A stretch of 64,000 nt of DNA from Streptomyces sp. YIM 121038 (GTDB lineage Bacteria > Actinomycetota > Actinomycetes > Streptomycetales > Streptomycetaceae), in the NCBI RefSeq assembly GCF_006088715.1, contig NZ_CP030771.1, positions 1,922,001-1,986,000 of the forward strand. Direction: 5' to 3'. A model generated the notes under the pieces. The model was not told where the DNA came from. It saw only the letters and a program-made list of their open reading frames with translations, and ran no database searches. How positions within the stretch are numbered: position 1 is the first letter of the stretch; the number at the start of each line of letters is the position of its first letter. Positions 43,258 to 54,007 of the stretch are shown piece by piece. The position numbers and the translations under genes are program-made.

Positions 43258-43686
43258 TCATCTCAGCACCGCCTTGAACGACGCGTAGTGGTCGTCCGTG
43301 TAGTACGTCTCGTGCTCGCGGCCGGTGACGAGGCGCCGGGCGCCCCGGCCGCGCTCCCCCGGCGTCCGGACGGTGTACTCGTGGTAGTAGCCGCGTGGCT
43401 CACGGGGCAGCCGGCCCTCGAAGTTGCCGAAGACCGTGCCGTCCTTCGCGTAGGGGAAGGGCCCGCCCTCGTCGATGAGGCGCAGGGTCCTGCGGGCCTC
43501 GGCGGGCAGCCGGTCGGCCGTGACGGTCGCCATGCCGCGCGCCCAGGCGGGTGTCGGGGCGGGTGTGGAGGCCGTGCCGCCGTCCCGCTCCGTGCCGCTG
43601 TCCCGCTGTGTGCCGCAGCCCGTGACGAGGACCGCGAGACAGACGAGCAACGCGCCCAGGACGCGCCCCGCCGACCGAATGATCAT
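43258..43686 (-). CDS. Exported barnase-like guanyl-specific ribonuclease (lipoprotein)
   Basis: This 142-residue protein has a lipoprotein signal (lipobox LVTGC, Cys24) and a Thr/Pro-rich spacer. A barnase/RNase N1-type domain follows (about 58-142). Catalytic residues can be placed by family spacing: Glu103 in YHEYTV, Arg114 and Arg118, and His133 in DDHYASF; RTLRLIDEGGPFPY and FGNFEGRLP are also typical. It should cleave RNA after guanosine outside the cell or at the membrane surface. The ATG at 43686 lacks a strong ribosome binding site. The barstar gene follows by 13 bp. Confidence 0.88.
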   Translation of the reverse strand: MIIRSAGRVLGALLVCLAVLVTGCGTQRDSGTERDGGTASTPAPTPAWARGMATVTADRLPAEARRTLRLIDEGGPFPYAKDGTVFGNFEGRLPREPRGYYHEYTVRTPGERGRGARRLVTGREHETYYTDDHYASFKAVLR

Positions 43687-43778
43687 GGGCCCGATGCTGC
43701 CACAGCCTCCGCGCACCGGCACGCGCCGGCGTCCGGACGCCGGACACCACCGGGCCCCTGGTCGTTCCTGCGAGCGGG

Positions 43779-44807
43779 TCAGTTCCCGTCCGGGTCCGCG
43801 CGGTCGAGCGCGGGCCGGGGGGACGGACCCTTCTCCAGGAGGTGGTCGGCCGCCGCCGTGTCCGTGACCAGGCTGGTCACGAGCCCGGAGCGGAGCACCG
43901 CGTCGATGGCCGCGGCCTTGCGCTGGCCCCCGGCGATCGCGACGACCTCCGGGATGCGGCGCAGCCGGTCCGCCTCGACGGTGATGCAGCGCTCGCCCAG
44001 GTCGCGCCCGACCCTGCGGCCCTCGGCGTCGAAGAGGTGCGCGGACATCTCGGCGGCGACGCCGAGCGAGGCGTAGTGCGCCCGCTCCTCGTCCGTGAGC
44101 ATGTCGTGCACCGTGGAGATGCCCGGCTCCCAGGAGCCGATGGACACCGCGGCGACGGTCACCTTGTCGAAGTACTCGAAGGCGCGGGCGATGCCCGTCT
44201 GGTGCCGCAGCGCGGCGGCCGTCGCCGCGTCCGGAAGGAGCATGGGCGCGTAGATGGGGTGGGCGTCGCCGCCGGAGACCTGCGCGGCGCGGCGCACGGC
44301 CTCGACGGAGCCGCGCTCCGCGGTGCCCGCGTCGTACACGCCCGTGAGCTGTACGACGGTGCAGGGCGGCAGCGCCTCGAGCGCCGCCGCCATGTTGATG
44401 GTCGAGCGGCCCCACGCGAGGCCGAGCACGTCGCCCTCGGCCACGAGCTCGCCGAGCAGTCCCGCCGCGACCTCGCCGAGGTTCTCCGGGTCGGGCGACT
44501 CGTCGACGTCGTCCGTGGAGGACGGCGACTCGACGACGACGGCGTGCCGCAGCCCGTAGCGGGCGCGGAGCGCGTCCGAGCGCTCGGCGTCCAGCTCCGC
44601 GGGCACGCGGATCTCGATCCGTACAAGGTCCCGTTCGAGAGCGGTCTCCAGGACCCGGGCCACCTTGAAGCGGCTGACGCCGAACTCCTCGGCGATCTGG
44701 ATCTTGGACTTGCCCTCGAGATAGAAGCGGCGGGCCATGGCCGCCGCCTGCACCAGCTCCGCGGGTCCCATCCGCATGGCTGACCGACCCGCCGACATGG
44801 CCGACAC
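43779..44807 (-). CDS. SorC-family sugar-binding transcriptional regulator
   Basis: This 342-residue regulator has an N-terminal HTH (about 18-58; ELVQAAAMARRFYLEGKSKIQIAEEFGVSRFKVARVLETAL) and a SorC C-terminal sugar-phosphate-binding domain (about 80-330; GDVLGLAWGRSTINMAAAL, VAAVSIGSWEPGIST, VVAIAGGQRKAAAIDAVL). The GTG at 44807 is chosen because AGGAG lies six bases upstream; the frame stays open to a GTG at 44828. Phosphorylated sugars are the usual effectors, and the adjacent rpe gene encodes a pentose-phosphate enzyme. Two GCTGTTCA repeats lie just upstream. Confidence 0.9.
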   Translation of the reverse strand: MSAMSAGRSAMRMGPAELVQAAAMARRFYLEGKSKIQIAEEFGVSRFKVARVLETALERDLVRIEIRVPAELDAERSDALRARYGLRHAVVVESPSSTDDVDESPDPENLGEVAAGLLGELVAEGDVLGLAWGRSTINMAAALEALPPCTVVQLTGVYDAGTAERGSVEAVRRAAQVSGGDAHPIYAPMLLPDAATAAALRHQTGIARAFEYFDKVTVAAVSIGSWEPGISTVHDMLTDEERAHYASLGVAAEMSAHLFDAEGRRVGRDLGERCITVEADRLRRIPEVVAIAGGQRKAAAIDAVLRSGLVTSLVTDTAAADHLLEKGPSPRPALDRADPDGN

Positions 44808-44829
44808 GGCGCTCTCCTCACTGCTCACT

Positions 44830-44867
44830 GCTGTTCACGACATTCGTACACCTGGATTCGCTGTTCA
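44830..44867. promoter_or_regulatory. Direct repeats upstream of the SorC gene
   Basis: GCTGTTCA occurs at 44830-44837 and 44860-44867, exactly 30 bp apart and just upstream of the SorC start. TGTTCA is the reverse complement of TGAACA, a half-site type reported for SorC/DeoR relatives, so these may be autoregulatory sites. Confidence 0.35.
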
Positions 44868-44949
44868 TCCTCGCAGATCCGGCGTACTTGATCAGCCTCG
44901 ATGGGCCGCGTTCACGTTCCCGTGGCCAAGCCGTTGGCCGCGCGGGGGC

Positions 44950-45636
44950 TCAGTGGCCGCACGCCCACCCGGCGGTCGCCGTAGCGGCCCCCGCCTGTGC
45001 GCGCAGGGAGCGGACCGCCTCGGCCGGGTCCTCGGCGCCGTACACGGCGGACCCGGCGACGAAGACGTCGGCGCCCGCCTCGGCGCACCGCTCGATGGTG
45101 GCGGCCGAGACCCCGCCGTCGACCTGGAGCCACAGGTCGAGGCCGTGCTTGCCGATGAGCTCACGGGTGCGGCGGATCTTGGGGAGCATGATGTCGAGGA
45201 AGGCCTGGCCCCCGAAGCCGGGCTCGACGGTCATGATCAGCAGCATGTCGAGCTCGGGGAGCAGGTCCTCGTACGGCTCGATGGGCGTCGCGGGCTTCAG
45301 CGCCATGGAGGCGCGGGCGCCCTTGGCGCGGATCTCGCGGGCGAGCCGCACGGGCGCGGCGGCGGCCTCCGCGTGGAAGGTGACGGACCCGGCACCCGCT
45401 TCGACGTACTGCGGGGCCCAGCGATCCGGGTCCTCCATCATCAGATGGCAGTCCAGCGGCGTGTCCGTCGCCCGCGCCAGGGACTCTACGACCGGCACCC
45501 CGAGGGTGAGGTTCGGCACGAAGTGGTTGTCCATGACGTCGACATGGAGCCAGTCCGCGCCCTCGACGGCCTTCGCCTCCTCGGCGAGGCGGGCGAAGTC
45601 GGCGGACAGGATGCTGGGGTTGATCTGCGGGGCCAT
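44950..45636 (-). CDS. rpe: Ribulose-phosphate 3-epimerase
   Basis: Rpe interconverts ribulose 5-phosphate and xylulose 5-phosphate in the pentose phosphate pathway. The 228-residue TIM barrel begins [17 protein letters not shown] and contains the metal/catalytic segments [18 protein letters not shown] (His and catalytic Asp), [26 protein letters not shown] and [11 protein letters not shown] (second Asp). The C-terminus [14 protein letters not shown] is a short extension. It is upstream of the SorC regulator on the same strand. Confidence 0.96.
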   Translation of the reverse strand: MAPQINPSILSADFARLAEEAKAVEGADWLHVDVMDNHFVPNLTLGVPVVESLARATDTPLDCHLMMEDPDRWAPQYVEAGAGSVTFHAEAAAAPVRLAREIRAKGARASMALKPATPIEPYEDLLPELDMLLIMTVEPGFGGQAFLDIMLPKIRRTRELIGKHGLDLWLQVDGGVSAATIERCAEAGADVFVAGSAVYGAEDPAEAVRSLRAQAGAATATAGWACGH

Positions 45637-45781
45637 GCCCCAAGCCTGCCATGCCCGGCGGTGGTTGCCCGCTCCGGTCCCGCCAAGGTGTGCGGGGCGT
45701 CCCCGTACTCCCTCCCGCGCCCGCACGCCGCGTGCCATGCTGGCCGTCCACCGGCAGTGCGTGGGGCAGCAGGGGGCACCT

Positions 45782-47980
45782 ATGCCAGGAACGCCGAAGG
45801 CACGGCCCGACCAGCGGCGGCAGGCCCGCCGGGGAGCGGCGTGGCTGGTCTGCGGACGGCGCGCCAAGTGGCTGGTGCTCGTGCTCTGGCTGGCCGCCCT
45901 CGTCATCGCGGCGCCGTTCGCCCAGAAGCTCACCGACGAACAGGACAACACCACCTCGTCCTGGGTGCCGCGGTCCGCCGAGTCCACCCAAGTCCTGGAC
46001 GTGTCCGAGGAGTTCAGGCCCGAGACGATGCCGATGGTCGTCGTGTTCGCGCGCGAGGACGACCCCCTGACGGCCGCGGACCGCGAGCGGATCGACCAGG
46101 GCGTCGGCAGGATCAAACAGCTGCGCTCGCACTGGATCCGCGGCGACGAGACCCGCGGCCCGACGTTCGACAAGAAGGGCGGCGGCGCGAAGGGCGGCGA
46201 CGCCCACGCGGCCCAGGTGTACGTACCGCTCACGGTGAACAACGACACCTACAACGACCTGCCGGACGCCGTCGACGACGTGCGCGACGCGGTGGGCGAC
46301 AGCGCCGACGGCCTGGACGTCTACGTCACGGGGCCCGCCGGGATCGGCGCGGACTTCTCGAAGGCGTTCGCCGACATCGACTCCACGCTGCTGCTCGCCG
46401 CGGGCGGCGTCGTCGTGGTGGCGCTGCTGATCACCTACCGCAGCCCCGTGCTCCTGCTGGTGCCCCTGTTCTCCGCGCTCGTCTCCCTCTTCACCGCCCA
46501 GGCGCTGATCTACCTCCTCGCCGAGCACGCGGGCCTGACCGTGAACGGCCAGAGCGCGGGCATCCTCACCGTGCTCGTCTTCGGCGCGGGGACGGACTAC
46601 GCCCTGCTCCTGGTCGCCCGCTACCGCGAGGAGCTGCGCCGCCACGAGGACCGGCACGAGGCGATGGCCCTCGCCCTGCACCGGGCCGGGCCCGCCGTCA
46701 TCGCCTCCAGCGCGACCGTCGTCGTGAGCATGCTGGTGCTGCTCGCGGCCGAGATGAACTCCACGCGCGGCCTCGGGCCCGTCGCCGCGATCGGCGTGGG
46801 GGTCGCGCTGCTCGTGATGCTGTCGCTGTTCCCCGCCCTCCTTGTGATCTGCGGCCGCTGGCTGTTCTGGCCGAAGATCCCGCGCCACGGCTCCGCCGAC
46901 CCCGCCGAGCACGGCGTGTGGGCCCGCATGGGCCGCCGCATCGCGCGCCGCCCCCGGCTGACGTGGGTCGCCACCTCCGTGGCACTCGCGGCGCTCTCCC
47001 TGGGCCTGCTCCAGCTGCGCGCGGCGGGCGTCAGCAACGAGGACGCCTTCCTCGACAAGCCGAACTCCGTCACCGGCCAGGAGGTGTCGGCGGAGTACTT
47101 CCCCGCGGGCAGCGGCGACCCGCTGGTCGTGGTCGCCGACCGGGCCAGGGCCGAGGACGTCAGCCGCGTCGTCAGCGGGACCCGGGGCGTGGACCCGGCG
47201 ACGGTGGCCGTGCCGCCGGGCACCAAGGCCGAGCACGACGGCAAGGTCCTCTACGAGGCGGTCCTCACGGACCCCTCCGACAGCGAGGCGGCCAAGGACA
47301 CCGTCGAACGGGTCCGGAACGCCGTCCACGACGTACCCGACGCGGATGCGAAGATCGGCGGCGGCACAGCGACACTCCTCGACATGGACGAGGCCACGAT
47401 CCACGACGACAAACTGGTCATCCCGCTCGTACTCGTGGTGGTCCTGCTGATCCTCGCCCTGCTGCTCCGGGCGATCGTGGCGCCGCTGCTGCTCATCGCC
47501 ACCGTGGTGCTTTCCTTCTCCGCGGCCCTCGGCATCAGCGCGCTGGTCTTCCGCCACGTCTTCGACTTCCCCGGCGAGTCGACGGACTTCCCGCTGTTCG
47601 TCTTCGTCTTCCTCGTGGCCCTGGGCATCGACTACAACATCTTCCTGACCACCCGCGTCCGCGAGGACGCGGCCGCCCACGGCACCCGCCCCGGCGTCGT
47701 GACCGCCCTGGCCGCCACCGGGGCGGTCATCACCTCGGCGGGCCTGGTCCTCGCGGGCACCTTCGCCGTCCTCGGCACGATCCCGATGGTCGCCTTCGTC
47801 GAAGTGGGCTTCTCCGTGGCCCTGGGTGTCCTCCTGGACACCTTCATCGTCCGCTCGATCCTGGTCACCAGCGTGTTCCTGGACGTGGGCCCGAAGATCT
47901 GGTGGCCGCACGCGCTGGCGAAGGAACAGGCGCCGGAACAAGCGAGCCCCACGGGAGACGCGAGCCCGTCCGACGTGTGA
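45782..47980 (+). CDS. MMPL/RND-family transporter
   Basis: This 732-residue membrane protein of the MMPL family has two six-helix bundles, each preceded by a large extracytoplasmic domain. Hallmark GxxxDY motifs on the proton-relay helices are [21 protein letters not shown] and [19 protein letters not shown]. Family members export lipids or hydrophobic compounds using the proton gradient. The ATG at 45782 has AGGGGGC upstream. It is divergent from rpe and convergent with rsmB. The substrate is unknown and no lipid-synthesis genes are nearby. Confidence 0.92.
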   Translation: MPGTPKARPDQRRQARRGAAWLVCGRRAKWLVLVLWLAALVIAAPFAQKLTDEQDNTTSSWVPRSAESTQVLDVSEEFRPETMPMVVVFAREDDPLTAADRERIDQGVGRIKQLRSHWIRGDETRGPTFDKKGGGAKGGDAHAAQVYVPLTVNNDTYNDLPDAVDDVRDAVGDSADGLDVYVTGPAGIGADFSKAFADIDSTLLLAAGGVVVVALLITYRSPVLLLVPLFSALVSLFTAQALIYLLAEHAGLTVNGQSAGILTVLVFGAGTDYALLLVARYREELRRHEDRHEAMALALHRAGPAVIASSATVVVSMLVLLAAEMNSTRGLGPVAAIGVGVALLVMLSLFPALLVICGRWLFWPKIPRHGSADPAEHGVWARMGRRIARRPRLTWVATSVALAALSLGLLQLRAAGVSNEDAFLDKPNSVTGQEVSAEYFPAGSGDPLVVVADRARAEDVSRVVSGTRGVDPATVAVPPGTKAEHDGKVLYEAVLTDPSDSEAAKDTVERVRNAVHDVPDADAKIGGGTATLLDMDEATIHDDKLVIPLVLVVVLLILALLLRAIVAPLLLIATVVLSFSAALGISALVFRHVFDFPGESTDFPLFVFVFLVALGIDYNIFLTTRVREDAAAHGTRPGVVTALAATGAVITSAGLVLAGTFAVLGTIPMVAFVEVGFSVALGVLLDTFIVRSILVTSVFLDVGPKIWWPHALAKEQAPEQASPTGDASPSDV

Positions 47981-48011
47981 GGACGAGCCCGCGGTGCGCC
48001 GCACCCGGCCG

Positions 48012-48032
48012 GGGGCTCCGGGGCGGAGCCCC
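48012..48032. terminator. Bidirectional terminator hairpin
   Basis: GGGGCTCCG (48012-48020) pairs with CGGAGCCCC (48024-48032) around GGG, between the convergent MMPL and rsmB genes. Confidence 0.7.
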
Positions 48033-48035
48033 GCG

Positions 48036-49502
48036 TCACCCCGTACGCCGGATGACCGCCAAGTACATCGCGTCCGTACCGTGCACATGGGGCCACAGCT
48101 GTACGTCGGGCCCCTCGCCCAGCGCGGGCACCCCCGGGAACAGCGGGCGCGCGTCGACCAGCTCGGCGCCGCCCGTCTGCTTGAGCACGTCGTCCACGAC
48201 GGCCCGGGTCTCCGCGAGGTGCGGCGAACAGGTGGCGTACCCCACGACACCGCCCACGCGCACGGACTCCAGCGCCCTGCGCAGCAGCGACCGCTGGAGC
48301 GGCGCGAACCCCTCCAGGTCCTCGGGGCGGCGCCGCCACCGCGCCTCGGGCCGCCGCCGCAGCGCGCCGAGCCCCGTGCAGGGCACGTCCATGAGGATCC
48401 GGTCGAAGGTGCCGGGCCGCCACGGCGGGCGCGTGCCGTCGGCGGCGATGACCTGGTACGGACCGGGGTTGCCCGCGAGGGCCTGGCCCACGAGCCCGGC
48501 CCGGTGCGGCTGCTTCTCGGAGGCGAGCAGGACGGCCCCGCGCTCGGCGGCGAGCCCCGCGAGCAGCGCGGCCTTGCCCCCGGGCCCCGCGCACCCGTCG
48601 AGCCACTTCGTGTCGGGCCCCTCGATCGGCACGTCCGCGAGCGCGCGGGCGACGAGCTGGCTGCCTTCGTCCTGCACCCCGGCGCGCCCCGCGCGCACCG
48701 CCTCGATCCGCCCGGGCTCGCCGCCCTCGGCGAGCCGCACGGCGTACGGCGACCAGCGGCCCGGCAGCGCGGCCTCGCTGTCGAGCGCGTCAAGGAGCTC
48801 GGTGGCCGTGGACCGCCCCGGCCGGGCCACGAGGGTCACCTCGGGCCGTTCGTTGTCGGCCTCGAGCAGGCCCTCGATGCCCGCCCGGCCGCCGCCGAGC
48901 GAGTCCCACAGCGCGGAGACGACCCATCGCGGATGCGAATGCACCACGGCCAGATGGTCCTCGGGGTCGTCGTCGTACGGCGGGGCGACCTTCTCCAGCC
49001 ACCCGTCGAGGTCGTCGCCCGCGACCTTGCGCAGCACCGCGTTGACGAACTTGGCCCGCCCGTCGCCGAGGACCACGCGCGCCAGCTCCACGGACGCGGA
49101 CACGGCGGCGTGCGTGGGGATGCGGGTGCCGAGCAGCTGGTGCACGCCCAGGTTCAGCACGTCGAGGACGGGCGGGTCGACCTCGCGCAGCGGCCGGTCG
49201 ATGCAGGCCGCGACGATCGCGTCGTACGTGCCCTGACGGCGCAGCGTGCCGTAGACGAGCTCCGTGGCGAGCGCCGCGTCCCGCGCGTCGAAGTCACCCT
49301 TCTCCCGGGCCTTGCGCAGCAGCGGCGGAAGGACCAGGTTCGCGTACGCGTCGCGCTCGTCCACGGCCCGCAGCGCCTCGAAGGCGAGGATGCGCACGGG
49401 GTCCCGCTCCGGGCGCCGGTAGGGCTTGTGGGGCCTGCCGGGCTTCCCGGACTTCCCGGGCTTGCCCTGGGTGCGGGGACGGCGGCTCGGCTGGTCGTTC
49501 AA
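48036..49502 (-). CDS. rsmB: 16S rRNA (cytosine-967) methyltransferase
   Basis: RsmB methylates C967 of 16S rRNA with S-adenosylmethionine. The 488-residue protein has a basic N-terminus, a NusB-like RNA-binding domain (about 35-170) and a Rossmann methyltransferase domain (about 190-488). That domain shows WLDGCAGPGGKAALLAG (SAM site), the catalytic-cysteine segment MDVPCTGLGALRRRPEARWRR and the second cysteine VGYATCSPHLAET. Translation appears to start at a TTG (49500-49502) with GGAG upstream; no ATG or GTG is available near the N-terminal end of the conserved region. It follows fmt by 73 bp. Confidence 0.93.
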   Translation of the reverse strand: MNDQPSRRPRTQGKPGKSGKPGRPHKPYRRPERDPVRILAFEALRAVDERDAYANLVLPPLLRKAREKGDFDARDAALATELVYGTLRRQGTYDAIVAACIDRPLREVDPPVLDVLNLGVHQLLGTRIPTHAAVSASVELARVVLGDGRAKFVNAVLRKVAGDDLDGWLEKVAPPYDDDPEDHLAVVHSHPRWVVSALWDSLGGGRAGIEGLLEADNERPEVTLVARPGRSTATELLDALDSEAALPGRWSPYAVRLAEGGEPGRIEAVRAGRAGVQDEGSQLVARALADVPIEGPDTKWLDGCAGPGGKAALLAGLAAERGAVLLASEKQPHRAGLVGQALAGNPGPYQVIAADGTRPPWRPGTFDRILMDVPCTGLGALRRRPEARWRRRPEDLEGFAPLQRSLLRRALESVRVGGVVGYATCSPHLAETRAVVDDVLKQTGGAELVDARPLFPGVPALGEGPDVQLWPHVHGTDAMYLAVIRRTG

Positions 49503-49575
49503 AGGTGCTCCGCTGCATGAGGATCAGACGTCCGCCAAGGCCGGGGGCCCGCTGCGGGCCGAGGGACGGACCAGT

Positions 49576-50520
49576 TCAGCGTACGTCGCCCGCGCCCAAG
49601 GTCTCACCCGGGGCGATCCGCACCCCGCGCGCCCAGTCGGCGGCGGCCATCGGCTTCTTGCCCTGCGCCTGCACCCACAGCAGCTCCACGGCGTACGAGC
49701 CCGTGCCGACGTACAGGTTCTTCTTGCCGACGGAGAGCTCGCCGGGCGCGAGGTCGGTGCGGTCCACCGCCGGCACGGCCTGGATCAGCTTGAGGCGCTC
49801 GCCGCGGAAGACGGTCCAGGCGCCCGGCGCGGGGGTGCAGCCGCGCACCACGCGGTCCACGCGCAGGGCGGGGGCCGTCCAGTCGACGCGCGCGTCCTCG
49901 ACCGTGATCTTCGGCGCGAGGGTGACGCCGTCGGCGGGCTGCGGGACGGCGGTCAGGCTGCCGTCCTCGATGCCGTCCATGGTCGCGGCGAGCAGCCCGG
50001 AACCCGCGAACGCGAGGCGGGTCAGCAGGTCGCCGCTGGTGTCGGTGGGCCGAATCTCCTCGGTGACCGTGCCGTACACAGGACCGGAGTCCAGGCCCTC
50101 CTCGATCAGGAAGGTCGAGGCACCGGTGATCTCGTCACCGGCCATGAGGGAGTGCTGCACGGGGGCCGCGCCGCGCCAGGCGGGAAGCAGCGAGAAGTGC
50201 AGGTTGACCCAGCCGCGGGCGGGGATGTCCAGGGCGGCCTTGGGCAGCAGGGCACCGTAGGCGACCACCGGGCAGCAGTCCGGAGCGATCTCCCGGAGCC
50301 GGGCGAGGAACTCCTCGTCACGCGGCTTCGCGGGCTTGAGCACCTCGATCCCGGCCTCCGCCGCGCGCTCGGCGACCGGGCTCGCGACCAGCCTGCGGCC
50401 CCGGCCCGCCGGGGCGTCGGGGCGGGTGACGACGGCGGCCACCTCGTGCCGGCCGGAGGCGATCAGGGCGTCCAGGGCGGGGACGGCGACCTCGGGGGTG
50501 CCTGCGAAGACCAGCTTCAC
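49576..50520 (-). CDS. fmt: Methionyl-tRNA formyltransferase
   Basis: Fmt formylates initiator Met-tRNA using 10-formyltetrahydrofolate. The 314-residue protein begins [19 protein letters not shown]. The catalytic domain contains [44 protein letters not shown] (Asn, His and Asp of the active site), and the C-terminal OB-fold tRNA-binding domain spans about 205-312. rsmB lies downstream. Together with rsmB it forms a translation-related pair. Confidence 0.97.
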   Translation of the reverse strand: MKLVFAGTPEVAVPALDALIASGRHEVAAVVTRPDAPAGRGRRLVASPVAERAAEAGIEVLKPAKPRDEEFLARLREIAPDCCPVVAYGALLPKAALDIPARGWVNLHFSLLPAWRGAAPVQHSLMAGDEITGASTFLIEEGLDSGPVYGTVTEEIRPTDTSGDLLTRLAFAGSGLLAATMDGIEDGSLTAVPQPADGVTLAPKITVEDARVDWTAPALRVDRVVRGCTPAPGAWTVFRGERLKLIQAVPAVDRTDLAPGELSVGKKNLYVGTGSYAVELLWVQAQGKKPMAAADWARGVRIAPGETLGAGDVR

Positions 50521-51591
<1,071 letters not shown>

Positions 51592-51745
51592 CGTCCACGA
51601 TGCCCCTGCCCGGACGCCGGGCGGGGGCATCGCTGTGTCCTGTGACAGGACGGGCGCGGAAGCCCGTACGCCCCGGGAGGCGCGGCGAAGGCCTCCTCCC
51701 GGGCCCGGCCGGAGGCCGCGCCAGAGGCCGCACCGGCCCCAGGGC

Positions 51746-53896
51746 TCACCCGATGTCCGCCGGATCGATCCGCACCCGGACCGCCTGCTGCGCCGCCACC
51801 CCCCGCGCCATCCGCGCGGCCAGCGCCGTCTTGAGGGCGCGGGCAAGGGCCGCGCCGCTGCCCGGGGGCACCCGCACCAGGGCGCGCTCCCACCGCTCGC
51901 CCGGAGGCGCGTCGCCGGGGCGGCGCGGGCGGCCGGGCTCGGCGGCGGGCACCGGCACGGGCCCGAGGATCTCGGCGTCCGGGGGCAGCTCCGCCTGGGC
52001 CAGGAACTCGGTGAGCGCCTCGGGGGCAGCCGTCACCGACGCCATCCGCGACACCGGCGGAAACCCCAGCTCCGCCCGCTCGGCCAGCTCCCGCACCGCG
52101 TGCCCGACCGGATCCCACCGCACCAGCGCCTGCACCGGCCGCAGCGTCGGCTCGGCGACGATCACCACGGTGCCGCCCGCGCCCTGGTCGCGCACCAGCG
52201 CGGCGGCGCCGATCCACCGCCGCAGCGCGTCCTCGCCCGCGCGCAGGTCCGGCCGCCCGAGCATGGCCCAGCCGTCGAGGAGCAGCGCCGCGGCATAGCC
52301 CCCCTCGGCCACGGGCTCCGCGCCCGGCGTGCTCACGACCAGGGCGGGCGCCCCGCCCACCGTGTCGAGCACCTGCTCGCGCCCGGAGGTCCGCACCGGC
52401 ACCGCGGGAAAGGCCCGCCCCAGCTCCTCGGCGGTCCGCCGCGCGCCCACGACCTGCGCCCGCAGCCGGAAGCCGCCGCACTCGGGGCAGTGCCAGGCGG
52501 CCTCGTCCCGCCCGCACCAGCCGCAGACCAGGGCCCCGGCGCCGCGCGCCTCCAGCGGGCCCGCGCAGTGCCGGCACCGCGCGGGCTCCCGGCACCGCTC
52601 GCAGGCGAGCCGCGGTACGTACCCCCGCCGGGGCACCTGCACCAGGACGGGGCCGTGCTTCAGCCCGTCGCGGGCGATCTGCCAGGCCAGGCTCGGCAGC
52701 CGGGCGGCACGGGCGGCCTCGTCGCGCGCGAGGTCGCCGTCCCCCACGGTGCGCACCAGCGGCGCCGCGCCCCGCACCTGGTCCCGGTCGGCCACCACGG
52801 GCACCGCCCAGCCGCTCTCGACGAGCTGCGCGCCCTCGACCGTGCAGCCCCAGCTCCCGAGCAGGAAGGCGCACCTGTCCCGCGACGCCCGCAGCTCCAG
52901 GACCTCCCGCACGTGCGGGAAGGGCGCGTTGTCGTCCGCGTGGCTGGCGTCCCCGTCGTCCCAGACGACGACGAGGCCGAGATCGCGCACGGGGGCGAAC
53001 ATGGCGGCCCGCGTCCCCACGACGGCCCGCACGGAGCCGCGCCGGACGGCCAGCCACTCCCGGTACCGCCGCTCCGGCCCCGCGTCGGCGGTCAACAGCG
53101 CGTGCTGCCCCTCGCCGAGCAGCGCCCGCAGCGCGGCGTCCACCCGGGCCGCGGGCCGCCCGGCGGGCACGACGACGAGCGCGCCGCGCCCCGAGGCGAG
53201 CGTCGCCCGCACGGCCCGGGCGATCTCCTCGGCCCACAGCGGCCCCGGAAGCGCGGTCCACACGGCCCGGGGCGCCCCGCCCGCCGCGAGCGCGGCGACG
53301 AACTCGGGCCCCCGCGCATACCGCCGCCACGACCCGGGCTCCGGCGCGGGCGGCGGCTGCGGGGCGGGCGGCGACGGCCGTCCCTCGGCCCGGCCGTGCC
53401 GGGGCGGAATCGCCAGCTGCAACACGTCCGCGAGGCTTCCCGCATAGCGGTCGGCCACGGCCCGGGCGAGCCCGAGCAGCTCCTCGTCAAGGACGGGCTC
53501 GGGCGACACGACCTGGGCGATGGCCGCCAGCGGCCCGCTGTAGTCCGATTCGGCGACGCGCTCGACCAGGAAGCCGTCGATCAGGCCGCCGCCCTCGCGG
53601 CGCCCCGCACGCACGTTCCGCGAGCCGGCGCCGAAGCGGACGCGCACCCGCACCCCGGGCTGCGCCTGCTCGTCGAGCTCCGCGGGCACGGCGTAGTCGA
53701 AGTACCGGTCGAGGTGCAGCACGCCCTTGTCCACGACGACCCGCGCCACCGGACGCTCCGCGGCGAGCGCGGCCCCCCGCCACGTCCGCGGCTTGGCCTT
53801 CGGCGCCTTCGCCTTCCGCACGCTCTCCCGAATGAGCGCAAGCTGCTCCGGCCCCTCACCCACCGCCCCGCCACCTGCCCCGTTCTCGCTGCTCAC
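51746..53896 (-). CDS. priA: Primosomal protein N' (helicase-defective actinobacterial form)
   Basis: PriA binds stalled forks and restarts replication. The 716-residue protein has the N-terminal DNA-binding domain (about 45-170; ARVVVDKGVLHLDRYFDYAVP, VRVRVRFGAGSRNVRAG). In the helicase core the Walker A loop is degraded (ASGRGALVVVPAG in place of a GxGKT loop) and the DEAH box reads VVWDDGDASHADDNAPFPH. The zinc-binding insert (about 425-480) is intact, with CERCREPARCRHC and CGWCGRDEAAWHCPEC. Helicase loss is typical of actinobacterial PriA, suggesting a structural role. The GTG at 53896 is the likely start. Confidence 0.9.
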   Translation of the reverse strand: MSSENGAGGGAVGEGPEQLALIRESVRKAKAPKAKPRTWRGAALAAERPVARVVVDKGVLHLDRYFDYAVPAELDEQAQPGVRVRVRFGAGSRNVRAGRREGGGLIDGFLVERVAESDYSGPLAAIAQVVSPEPVLDEELLGLARAVADRYAGSLADVLQLAIPPRHGRAEGRPSPPAPQPPPAPEPGSWRRYARGPEFVAALAAGGAPRAVWTALPGPLWAEEIARAVRATLASGRGALVVVPAGRPAARVDAALRALLGEGQHALLTADAGPERRYREWLAVRRGSVRAVVGTRAAMFAPVRDLGLVVVWDDGDASHADDNAPFPHVREVLELRASRDRCAFLLGSWGCTVEGAQLVESGWAVPVVADRDQVRGAAPLVRTVGDGDLARDEAARAARLPSLAWQIARDGLKHGPVLVQVPRRGYVPRLACERCREPARCRHCAGPLEARGAGALVCGWCGRDEAAWHCPECGGFRLRAQVVGARRTAEELGRAFPAVPVRTSGREQVLDTVGGAPALVVSTPGAEPVAEGGYAAALLLDGWAMLGRPDLRAGEDALRRWIGAAALVRDQGAGGTVVIVAEPTLRPVQALVRWDPVGHAVRELAERAELGFPPVSRMASVTAAPEALTEFLAQAELPPDAEILGPVPVPAAEPGRPRRPGDAPPGERWERALVRVPPGSGAALARALKTALAARMARGVAAQQAVRVRIDPADIG

Positions 53897-53961
53897 AGCC
53901 AAATTCCTACCAGACGTCACTGACAGCGCCACGGCCCGGCGGCCCGCACGGGCACACGACA

Positions 53962-53992
53962 ACGGCCCCGGACCACAGGGGTCCGGGGCCGT
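53962..53992 (-). terminator. Terminator hairpin after metK
   Basis: ACGGCCCCGGACC (53962-53974) pairs perfectly with GGTCCGGGGCCGT (53980-53992) around a 5-nt loop, 15 bp past the metK stop. It separates metK from priA. Confidence 0.8.
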
Positions 53993-54007
53993 GCGTACTG
54001 GGTTCGA

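Noticed and set aside
44737..49236. Plus-strand open frame of 1499 codons crossing several genes
   Set aside because: It runs antisense to rpe and rsmB and out of frame with the MMPL gene; the true frames carry all conserved motifs.
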